Made by a program: the position numbers and the translations under genes
In this document: positions 43,087 to 50,277 of the stretch, in pieces
Position numbering within the stretch: the first letter of the stretch is position 1
Layout of the letters: the number at the start of each line of letters is the position of its first letter
Assembly: GCA_041161065.1 (NCBI GenBank)
Contig: JBEAVE010000010.1
Location: 62,001-126,000, forward strand
Direction of reading: 5' to 3'
Origin: DYRG01 sp041161065
Lineage (GTDB): Bacteria; Pseudomonadota; Gammaproteobacteria; Beggiatoales; Beggiatoaceae
DNA length: 64,000 nucleotides
Notes under the pieces: generated by a model
The model's database searches: none
What the model saw: the letters and a program-made list of their open reading frames with translations, nothing else
What the model was told of the DNA's origin: nothing

Positions 43087-44253
43087 ATGTATAAGATTTT
43101 GACATTAAACAATATTTCGGTGCGGGGTTTGGAATATTTGCCGCGAGATCGGTATGAAATTGCGTCGGAAATTCAACATCCTGACGCGGTGTTGTTGCGG
43201 TCGTTTAAAATGCACGATTGGGAAATTCCTGAATCTTTACAAGCAGTTGGACGCGCAGGGGCGGGTGTCAATAATATTCCCGTCCAAAAAATGAGTGATC
43301 GTGGGATTCCGGTTTTTAACGCGCCGGGGGCAAATGCCAATGCAGTCAAAGAGTTAGTGTTGGCGGGCATGTTGATCGCGGCGAGAAATATTGGCGGCGC
43401 GTGGGATTTCTCGCGCAATTTGAGCGGAACAGACGACGAAATCAATAAAGCGGTCGAAGCAGGTAAGAAAAATTTTGTCGGTTTTGAGTTGCCAAACAAG
43501 ACCTTAGGCGTGATCGGATTGGGTGCAATTGGGGTGAAAGTCGCCAATGCCGCGATTGCGTTGGGCATGGAGGTGATTGGCTACGATCCGCAAATTACCG
43601 TCAAAAATGCGTGGCAAATGTCTTCTGAAGTTAAACAAGCATTGAGTTTAGATGATTTGTTTAGCCGCGTGGATTTTGTGACTTTTCATGTGCCGTTGAT
43701 CGATGCGACGCGCAATATGCTCAACGCCGATCGCCTGAAAATGATGCGCAAAAATGCGGTGATTTTGAATTTCGCGCGCGATGGGATCGTCGATAATACG
43801 GCGATTGTCGAGGCACTCAATCAACAACAAATCCATGCGTATGTATGTGATTTTCCGAGTAATTTATTGAAAAATCACCCCAAAGTTATCACGTTGCCCC
43901 ATTTGGGCGCGTCGACCGTCGAAGCCGAAGACAATTGCGCCATCATGGTCGCCGAACAGGTGCGCGATTATTTGGAAAACGGCACGATTCGCAACGCGGT
44001 AAATTTCCCCGAAGCCCAAATGCCCCGCGTCGCCGACCGCCCCCGCATCGCAATTTCTAACGCAAACGTCCCCAATATGCTCGGACAAATCAGCACCGCC
44101 ATCGCTAAAGCCAACTTGAATATTGTGGATATGTTGAATCAATCGCGCGGTAATTTGGCGTACACGTTGGTCGATGTTGAGCAACCTGTGCCGTCGTCGG
44201 TGGTTGAAGAACTTAGCCGTATCGAAGGCGTTTTGAAACTGCGGTTGTTATAA
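43087..44253 (+). CDS. serA: D-3-phosphoglycerate dehydrogenase with ACT domain
   Basis: A 388-residue enzyme that oxidises 3-phosphoglycerate in serine synthesis. The NAD-binding motif is GLGAIGVKVANAAIALGMEVIGYD. Catalytic residues are the Arg in NFARDGIVD, the Glu region, and the His in LPHLGASTVEAE. The C-terminal ACT domain (about 318-388, from RIAISNANVPNMLGQIS) likely binds serine. The compact type of about 390 residues differs from the 410-residue E. coli form. A strong terminator follows 15 nt after the stop. Confidence 0.94.
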   Translation: MYKILTLNNISVRGLEYLPRDRYEIASEIQHPDAVLLRSFKMHDWEIPESLQAVGRAGAGVNNIPVQKMSDRGIPVFNAPGANANAVKELVLAGMLIAARNIGGAWDFSRNLSGTDDEINKAVEAGKKNFVGFELPNKTLGVIGLGAIGVKVANAAIALGMEVIGYDPQITVKNAWQMSSEVKQALSLDDLFSRVDFVTFHVPLIDATRNMLNADRLKMMRKNAVILNFARDGIVDNTAIVEALNQQQIHAYVCDFPSNLLKNHPKVITLPHLGASTVEAEDNCAIMVAEQVRDYLENGTIRNAVNFPEAQMPRVADRPRIAISNANVPNMLGQISTAIAKANLNIVDMLNQSRGNLAYTLVDVEQPVPSSVVEELSRIEGVLKLRLL

Positions 44254-44267
44254 CATCAAACAAAAGA

Positions 44268-44306
44268 AACCTGTAAGCCTATCCAATCACAATCTTACAG
44301 GTTTTT
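44268..44306 (+). terminator. Rho-independent terminator of serA
   Basis: A perfect 10-bp stem, AACCTGTAAG (44268-44277) with CTTACAGGTT (44294-44303), is followed by a T-run to 44306. The A-run before the stem is short, so it mainly serves the plus strand, though the convergent qseC-like gene ends just beyond it. Confidence 0.88.
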
Positions 44307-44318
44307 CTTATCATTTCT

Positions 44319-45680
44319 TTACGCATCATCGTTTGGAAAAATAACTGTGACCATTAAACCATTATCGTTTTCAAAATGTAATCGCAAATGATGTAATTCT
44401 GCAATGCGTTTAACAATAGATAATCCTAAACCACTTCCTTGAATGTGTTGATGCTCACCACGATAGAAACGCTCAAAAATATTCTCCATTTTATCTTCAG
44501 AAATCCCCGCCCCATTATCTTTAACCATTAAACAAAGTTCCTCCGATTTTAAACGTTCAATTGAAATCGTAATTTCTCCCTTTTCAGGCGTATAACGTAG
44601 CGCATTATCCACTAAGTTTCTCAATAAAATTTCTAAGGCTTCTGGATTACCTTTAGTTTGGGTGTGATCTGTAAGAATTGACAACCCTAAATCTTGCTGT
44701 TTGTTCAATGCTTGATTAATAAGTAAATTAATAACCCGCTGTGCAATCGTTTCTAAATCAATGGGTTGTATTTCTAGCGTTTGATTATTATCGATGCGGG
44801 CTAACGTGAGCAATTGCGCCACCAAATGATGTGCATGATCCACCCCAGTTAAAATATTTTGTAAGGCTTGAGAACCCAAAGGCGAGGCTTGGTTTTGTAA
44901 AGCAATTTGGGCTTGAATTTTCAAACCTGCCAACGGGGTGCGTAATTCATGTGCAGCATCAGCTGTAAAACGCCGCTCATTTTCAAAAGTTTGATTGAGT
45001 TGTTGAAATAAATTATTTAAAGTATCCACTAAACTTTTTATTTCTAAGGGAACAGCTTGAATATCGATTTTTTGCAATTGTTCTGGAGTGCAAGTTGCAA
45101 TCTTATTAGCAATCTTTTGTAAAGGTTTCAAACCGCGATGAATGCTCAAATATGTTATTATAGCAAGTAGAGGAAAACTCCATAACAACGTATCAATCAT
45201 TTGCCAAAAGATTTCTCCGGTTAATTCTCCCCGAATATCTCGCCGTTCAGCGGTTTGTAAAATACCGTGCGGTGCTTTCAACGTAAAAACCCGCCAATGA
45301 TAATTTTCTACCTCATAATTTTGATAAGTTGCAACCTCTTTTGTTTGAGGAATGGGAAACAACGGCGCACTATTTGATTTGGCGATTAAATTCCCCATTG
45401 AATCGCGCACAAGAAAGGCAACTTTGCTATCGTAATGAATTTTATAATTCAGTGGTGATCTTGAGGATTTTAAAGGATAGGTCAAATGATAATGCTCAAC
45501 AATTTCATGCGCCAATAATTGGTAAATAATATTGGCATTTTGAGCAAGATTGGCATCAAACAATTCGGAGACTTCGTGCTTTGTTTCATAATAAACATTA
45601 AATATGATAATTAACCACACACTTAAAATCATACTTAGCAATGAAACTAGCAAACGGGTTTTTAAAGAAGTTGTTTTCAT
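44319..45680 (-). CDS. QseC-like sensor histidine kinase
   Basis: A 453-residue membrane kinase. TM1 is about 9-29, then a periplasmic 2CSK-type sensor of about 135 residues, TM2 (LLWSFPLLAIITYLSI, about 165-182), a linker, and the H-box RRFTADAAHELRTPLAGLKIQ. The N-box LLRNLVDNALRYTPEKG, DNGAGI, and G-box GSGLGLSIVKRIAELHHL complete the catalytic part. It belongs to the QseC/PmrB/TctE branch. It lies 2 nt after the regulator gene. The signal cannot be read from sequence. Confidence 0.93.
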   Translation of the reverse strand: MKTTSLKTRLLVSLLSMILSVWLIIIFNVYYETKHEVSELFDANLAQNANIIYQLLAHEIVEHYHLTYPLKSSRSPLNYKIHYDSKVAFLVRDSMGNLIAKSNSAPLFPIPQTKEVATYQNYEVENYHWRVFTLKAPHGILQTAERRDIRGELTGEIFWQMIDTLLWSFPLLAIITYLSIHRGLKPLQKIANKIATCTPEQLQKIDIQAVPLEIKSLVDTLNNLFQQLNQTFENERRFTADAAHELRTPLAGLKIQAQIALQNQASPLGSQALQNILTGVDHAHHLVAQLLTLARIDNNQTLEIQPIDLETIAQRVINLLINQALNKQQDLGLSILTDHTQTKGNPEALEILLRNLVDNALRYTPEKGEITISIERLKSEELCLMVKDNGAGISEDKMENIFERFYRGEHQHIQGSGLGLSIVKRIAELHHLRLHFENDNGLMVTVIFPNDDA

Positions 45681-45682
45681 GG

Positions 45683-46339
45683 TTATTTAGGGATCATGTA
45701 ACCCATTCCTCGAATAGTTTTAATGCAGTTTTTACCTAATTTTCGGCGTAAATGGTGAATATGAACTTCAACGGCGTTGCTTTCCACCATGTTATCCCAC
45801 GCATAAATACTTTCTTCTAAACGTTGGCGAGAAATGATATGCCCAATGTTTTCTAAAAGTGTTTGTAAAATCGCAAATTCTTTGTTGGACATTCCGACAA
45901 TTTCATCATTGATAGTTACTAATAAAGCAATCGGATCGAGGCGAATGTGTTTGTATTCAAGATAGGAAGTTGCTCGACCTTTTGAACGCCGTAATAAAGC
46001 TCTTAAACGCGCCAATAATTCGTCGAGTTCAAAGGGTTTAACCATATAATCATCTGCACCCAAATCTAAGCCTTGAATTTTATCTTGTGTGGTATCTCGA
46101 GCGGTTAATACTAAAACGGGTAATGTTTGTCCCGATGCTCTCAACATTTGTAAGACTTCTAATCCACTTTTTCGAGGTAAATTCAAATCCAGAATAACCC
46201 CATCAAAGGTTTCTACATTTAAAGCATGAATCGCTGATTCACCATTTGTCAGCCAATCGACTGCATAACCCATTTGTTGCAGAACAACTTGCACACCATT
46301 TCCTAACAACAAATCATCTTCGACCAATAACAAGCGCAT
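45683..46339 (-). CDS. QseB-like OmpR-family response regulator
   Basis: A 218-residue regulator beginning MRLLLVEDDLLLGNG at ATG 46339 with TTGGAA 6 nt upstream; a 7-residue longer frame is less likely. The phosphoacceptor Asp lies in DGVILDLNLPRKSG, with Thr in VLTARD and Lys in YMVKPF. The C-terminal winged helix shows SNKEFAILQTLLENIGHIISR and AVEVHIHHLRRKLG. It pairs with the kinase gene 2 nt downstream. A direct repeat in the divergent promoter (46391-46405) fits the binding-site pattern of this subfamily. Confidence 0.94.
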   Translation of the reverse strand: MRLLLVEDDLLLGNGVQVVLQQMGYAVDWLTNGESAIHALNVETFDGVILDLNLPRKSGLEVLQMLRASGQTLPVLVLTARDTTQDKIQGLDLGADDYMVKPFELDELLARLRALLRRSKGRATSYLEYKHIRLDPIALLVTINDEIVGMSNKEFAILQTLLENIGHIISRQRLEESIYAWDNMVESNAVEVHIHHLRRKLGKNCIKTIRGMGYMIPK

Positions 46340-46390
46340 TTCATTTCCAAGAGATTTCATTCAAATACGGTTTATCTTAAAATATTTTTA

Positions 46391-46405
46391 TTAAGGTTTC
46401 CTTAA
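46391..46405. promoter_or_regulatory. Putative operator for the QseB/PmrA-type regulator
   Basis: TTAAGGTTTCCTTAA holds two TTAA half-sites 11 bp apart, one helical turn, like the CTTAAT-N5-CTTAAG boxes of PmrA and QseB. It lies between the regulator gene and the first cytochrome gene, 11 bp upstream of a perfect -10. A third TTAA occurs at about 46377. Confidence 0.5.
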
Positions 46406-46416
46406 TATTTGCGCCT

Positions 46417-46422
46417 TATAAT
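46417..46422 (+). promoter_or_regulatory. -10 element of the first nonaheme cytochrome gene
   Basis: Perfect TATAAT lies 34 nt upstream of the ATG at 46457. No -35 consensus is present at the proper distance; the TTAA repeat takes that place, which fits an activator-dependent promoter. Confidence 0.5.
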
Positions 46423-46456
46423 GAGGGTTTTAATGGGTTTTGACAGGAGTTAAAAG

Positions 46457-48205
46457 ATGAAAATCAAGTATTTACTGATAGTTAGCACGCTATTGTTGAA
46501 CGCGTGCGGCGGCGGAGGAAGCAGCGAAAGCACCTCCGAAAACACCGGCGACAACCACAACGAAACACCAACCACTACGACCCCCACAACGACCACGCCC
46601 GTCAGTGCATCTAATCTAAAAGTGTTAGCATTCAATGATTTGGGTATGCACTGCATCGACAAAGAATATTCGGTGTTTTCGATTTTACCCCCGTATAACG
46701 TGTTGAATACACAGGTAATTCAGCAAGGCAGTCCGCCCAAATTGCTCGATACCAATGCGGTGAGTGTGGGTTATACCGCCGTCGCCGATGCCAAAGGTTC
46801 AATCAACAGCTCGAGCACCCAAAAAACTAACTTTTGGCAATATTCTAAGGCATTGTTTGGATTGGATTTAAAAGCGGGAGAAGGCTTAAAACGGATTTAT
46901 ATGCCCGCCGACGATCCACAAAAACGCGCTTTTCAACCGATGGATTTTTCCACTAAATTCAATTGGTTCAACGCCGAAGGCATTCCGATCACCCCCTTCG
47001 ACGACATTTTGCGCGAAAATTCTTATCCCTTATTAAAAGTCGGGGCTTACGACAAAAACACCGGCAGTTTGTTGGCATCGACCGACGCGGTTGTCCCCGT
47101 TTCGCGCGAAACCGATTGCAAAAATTGCCATTCCAGCGGACAAATCGCCGCCAGTTCAAGCACGGTTTCATGGGCAAACGATGCCGATATGGAAATTCAA
47201 GCGAAGAAAAATATCTTGATTTTACATGATGTTAAACACGCCACCAATCTGAAAAATAGCACTCCCATTTTATGCGCGAGTTGCCATTATTCGGCGGCTC
47301 TCGATTTGGCGGGTGCGGGTGCGCAAGGCAATCAAATTGGCAAATCCACGATGTCGCAGGCAATGCACCGCTTTCACGGCGACACCAAAAATGCGCAAGG
47401 ACAACTCGTTTTTCCCGACAACGCCAACGTCGACCAAACCTGCTATCAATGTCACCCCGGGCGAATCACCCAATGTCAGCGCGGCGCAATGAAAACCGGC
47501 GGCATGACTTGTCAAAATTGTCACGGCAACATGGCGGCGGTCGGCGGCAAATATCCCCTCAAAACCGGCGGCAGTTTGAACGGTCAAAACGACGGTAAAT
47601 CGCGCGCGGCTTGGCTTGATGTGCCTCGTTGTCAATCTTGCCACACGGGCGATGCAGCAAATCATTTGACGGGCACGGATTTGGTGTTCAATTCGGACGG
47701 TTTTCGTTTGAAACAAGCCTATAAAGTGAATGATTTATCAGCCTCACCGATTGCTGCGCCAACTTCGCGTTTTGCTGAAAATTCAAGCACTTTATATCGT
47801 CACAGCAAAGGTCACGGCAATGTCGCGTGCGAAGGTTGTCACGGCAGCACCCACGCCGAATTTCCCAACGCCGATCCCGCCTCGAACGACAATGTCGCTT
47901 CTCAACAATTACAAGGACATACAGGCGTGATCAGCGAGTGTAAAACTTGTCACACCAGTTTGGCTTTAACAATCAACGGACCGCACGGCATGCACAATGT
48001 CGGCGATCAAAATTGGGCGGACGGCGGACATCGTAACTTTTATCGCCAAAATCCCGACAATTGCCGCGCGTGTCACGGCAAAACGTTGGACGGTTCTCCG
48101 CTGTCAAAAGTTGCGCAAACCCGTTCGTTTAATGTTGAAGGGCGAAATGTGACCTTTAATAAGGGCGATCAAGTTGCCTGCAATCGTTGCCATTCCAAAC
48201 CGTAA
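46457..48205 (+). CDS. Nonaheme c-type cytochrome lipoprotein
   Basis: A 582-residue exported lipoprotein (lipobox LLLNAC, Cys17), then a Ser/Thr-rich linker to about residue 52. The N-terminal domain (FNDLGMHCIDKEYSVFSILPPYN) has no heme motif. Nine CXXCH sites follow: CKNCH (~221), CASCH (~273), CYQCH (~329), CQNCH (~353), CQSCH (~393), CEGCH (~458), CKTCH (~495), CRACH (~536) and CNRCH (~576). It likely carries electrons in the periplasm or on the outer membrane; donor and acceptor are unknown. The following gene is a paralogue. Transcription may depend on the adjacent two-component system. It ends with a REP-like hairpin 12 nt downstream. Confidence 0.9.
   Translation: MKIKYLLIVSTLLLNACGGGGSSESTSENTGDNHNETPTTTTPTTTTPVSASNLKVLAFNDLGMHCIDKEYSVFSILPPYNVLNTQVIQQGSPPKLLDTNAVSVGYTAVADAKGSINSSSTQKTNFWQYSKALFGLDLKAGEGLKRIYMPADDPQKRAFQPMDFSTKFNWFNAEGIPITPFDDILRENSYPLLKVGAYDKNTGSLLASTDAVVPVSRETDCKNCHSSGQIAASSSTVSWANDADMEIQAKKNILILHDVKHATNLKNSTPILCASCHYSAALDLAGAGAQGNQIGKSTMSQAMHRFHGDTKNAQGQLVFPDNANVDQTCYQCHPGRITQCQRGAMKTGGMTCQNCHGNMAAVGGKYPLKTGGSLNGQNDGKSRAAWLDVPRCQSCHTGDAANHLTGTDLVFNSDGFRLKQAYKVNDLSASPIAAPTSRFAENSSTLYRHSKGHGNVACEGCHGSTHAEFPNADPASNDNVASQQLQGHTGVISECKTCHTSLALTINGPHGMHNVGDQNWADGGHRNFYRQNPDNCRACHGKTLDGSPLSKVAQTRSFNVEGRNVTFNKGDQVACNRCHSKP
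47675..48205 (+). repeat. Direct repeat, copy A: 3' part of the first cytochrome gene
   Basis: These 531 bp align without gaps with 49700-50230 and encode 176 residues that differ at only nine positions. Upstream the two genes diverge much more. Confidence 0.9.
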
Positions 48206-48216
48206 TTTTTAAATGC

Positions 48217-48242
48217 CATTCCTGCGTGCAAACGTGGGAATG
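48217..48242. repeat. Hairpin of the REP-like family (copy 2, imperfect)
   Basis: CATTCC...GGAATG arms enclose CG/CG, with mismatches at two central positions. It lies 12 nt after the first cytochrome stop, within the 51-bp gap before the second gene, so it may tune expression between the two. Confidence 0.55.
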
Positions 48243-48256
48243 AAGAGGGTAATATC

Positions 48257-50230
48257 ATGATTAAAAAGATTTTTTTTATATTTATAATGGCGATCGCGGC
48301 GACTCCTAGTTTTGCCGACCATGCCATTTATCAAAACGGGTTATTACACATTCCGAGCATCGAACTGAAGGATACGTCGGGCAATTCGATGTGTTTTTCT
48401 GTTTATCTTCAACAACTTCCTAACGATACGACGTTTGTGTTGGGATTATCCGCCGCGCAACTTTTAACGCAATGTGCCACCCAAAATACTTATCGGGCGG
48501 GGATCGCGTCGTTGCCGTTGGTGGAATTAAAAGATGATGCGGGACAATCGGTGTGTTACAACGTGGAAATAGAGCAACGCCCTGATTCTACGACACTTTC
48601 TTTTGGTTTGAAATCTGCGCAATCGGTGTCGTGTAGTTCGTCGCCGACCATTTTATCGGGGAATTTCAAACTGTTAGCCGCGAACGATTTGGGCATGCAC
48701 TGCATGGATCGCGAATATTCAATTTTTTCGATTTTGCCGCCCTACAACGTGGTGAATGCGCAGGTCGTTCAACAAGGCAATCCGCCCAAATTGCTCGATG
48801 CGGCGGCGGTCGAAGTGCGTTATAACGGCGCGCTCGACAGCACTAAATCCGTCAATAGCAGCAGCGTCAATAAAACCGATTTTTGGAAATATGCGAATGC
48901 GTTGTTTGGGGTAAATTTGCAGACGGGTCAGGGTTTGAAAGGGCTGTTCATGCCGTCGGACAATCCCCTAAAATCGGGCGGACAAGTCATTCCTTTCAAT
49001 AATATCAATGGGTTATTTAGTGCGGAAGGTATTCCCATTACGCCCATCGATGACACCGGTCGCGTCAATCCTTACCCATTAATGAGAATCAGCGCACACG
49101 ACACATCGAGCGGGACGCTTTTAACCTCGACCGACATTGTTGTGCCGGTTGCGCAGGAAACCGATTGCCAAAATTGCCACGCGACCGGAAAAATGGCTGC
49201 CAGTTCAACCGCGATCAGTTGGTCGACCGATCCCAATATTGAAGTTCAAGCCAAGAAAAATATCCTCACGTTGCACGACAAAAACAAAGGCACGCAATTA
49301 AGTTCCTCAACGCCCGTGTTGTGCGCAAGTTGTCATTATTCGGCGGCTCTCGATTTGGCGGGAACAGGCGCGCAAGGCATTCAAATCGGCAAACCCACGA
49401 TGTCAAAGGCAATGCACAACAAACACGCCTTCACCGACGACGGATCGCGCAATGTCGAACAAACCTGTTATCAATGCCACCCGGGCAAAACCACCCAATG
49501 TCAGCGCGGCGCAATGCGAAATGGCGGCATGCAATGTTTTGAATGTCACGGCGGCATGACGGCGGTCGCGGGAAATTCGCCTTTATTGAGCGGCGGCAGC
49601 ATCGACGGCAAAAATGACGGGCAATCTCGTCGTCCTTGGCAAGACACGCCCCGCTGCCAATCGTGCCACACGGGTGATGCGTTGAATCATTTGTCGGGAA
49701 CGGATTTAGTGTTCAATTCGGACGGTTTTCGTTTGAAACAGGCTTATCGCGTGAACGACACGTCGGCTTCTCCAATTTCTTCGCCAACTTCGCGTTTTGC
49801 TGAAAATTCAAGCACTTTGTATCGACACAGCAAAGGTCACGGCAATGTCGCCTGCGAAGGTTGTCACGGCAGCACGCACGCCGAATTCCCGAATGCCGAT
49901 CCGAACGCCAACGACAACGTCGCTTCTCAACAACTTCAAGGACATACGGGCGTGATCAGCGAATGCAAAACCTGTCACACCAGTTTGGCTTTAACGACCA
50001 ACGGACCGCACGGCATGCACAATGTCGGCGATCAAAACTGGGCGAATGGCGGACATCAAAACTTTTATCGCCAAAACCCCGACAATTGCCGCGCGTGTCA
50101 CGGCAAAACGTTGGACGGTTCTCCGCTGTCAAAAGTTGCGCAAACCCGTTCGTTTAATGTTGAAGGGCGAAACGTGACCTTTAACAAAGGCGATCAAGTC
50201 GCGTGCAATCGTTGCCATTCTAAACCGTAG
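48257..50230 (+). CDS. Nonaheme c-type cytochrome, paralogue with an N-terminal module
   Basis: A 657-residue protein with a Sec signal (MIKKIFFIFIMAIAATPSFA) but no lipobox, so it is likely soluble or surface-bound, unlike its neighbour. Residues about 22-125 hold two copies of a 45-residue module (NGLLHIPSIELKDTSGNSMCF and IASLPLVELKDDAGQSVCYNV types). Then come the heme-free FKLLAANDLGMHCMDREYSIFS domain and nine CXXCH sites in the same order as the paralogue: CQNCH, CASCH, CYQCH, CFECH, CQSCH, CEGCH, CKTCH, CRACH and CNRCH. It is probably cotranscribed with the first cytochrome gene. Its electron partners are unknown. Confidence 0.9.
   Translation: MIKKIFFIFIMAIAATPSFADHAIYQNGLLHIPSIELKDTSGNSMCFSVYLQQLPNDTTFVLGLSAAQLLTQCATQNTYRAGIASLPLVELKDDAGQSVCYNVEIEQRPDSTTLSFGLKSAQSVSCSSSPTILSGNFKLLAANDLGMHCMDREYSIFSILPPYNVVNAQVVQQGNPPKLLDAAAVEVRYNGALDSTKSVNSSSVNKTDFWKYANALFGVNLQTGQGLKGLFMPSDNPLKSGGQVIPFNNINGLFSAEGIPITPIDDTGRVNPYPLMRISAHDTSSGTLLTSTDIVVPVAQETDCQNCHATGKMAASSTAISWSTDPNIEVQAKKNILTLHDKNKGTQLSSSTPVLCASCHYSAALDLAGTGAQGIQIGKPTMSKAMHNKHAFTDDGSRNVEQTCYQCHPGKTTQCQRGAMRNGGMQCFECHGGMTAVAGNSPLLSGGSIDGKNDGQSRRPWQDTPRCQSCHTGDALNHLSGTDLVFNSDGFRLKQAYRVNDTSASPISSPTSRFAENSSTLYRHSKGHGNVACEGCHGSTHAEFPNADPNANDNVASQQLQGHTGVISECKTCHTSLALTTNGPHGMHNVGDQNWANGGHQNFYRQNPDNCRACHGKTLDGSPLSKVAQTRSFNVEGRNVTFNKGDQVACNRCHSKP
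49700..50230 (+). repeat. Direct repeat, copy B: 3' part of the second cytochrome gene
   Basis: It matches 47675-48205 base for base in length, with mostly synonymous differences. See copy A. Confidence 0.9.
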
Positions 50231-50242
50231 TTTTAAACCAAC

Positions 50243-50266
50243 ATTCCCACGCCTGAACGTGGGAAT
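50243..50266. repeat. Hairpin of the REP-like family (copy 3, perfect arms)
   Basis: ATTCCCACG (50243-50251) pairs exactly with CGTGGGAAT (50258-50266) around a 6-nt loop. It lies between the convergent stops of the second cytochrome and the RCC1-like gene and probably ends transcription from one or both sides. Confidence 0.65.
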
Positions 50267-50277
50267 TAGAAAATTAT

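Noticed and set aside
46963..50157. Extra plus- and minus-strand frames within the cytochrome genes
   Set aside because: They are shadows; the same false frames recur in both copies because the DNA is repeated.
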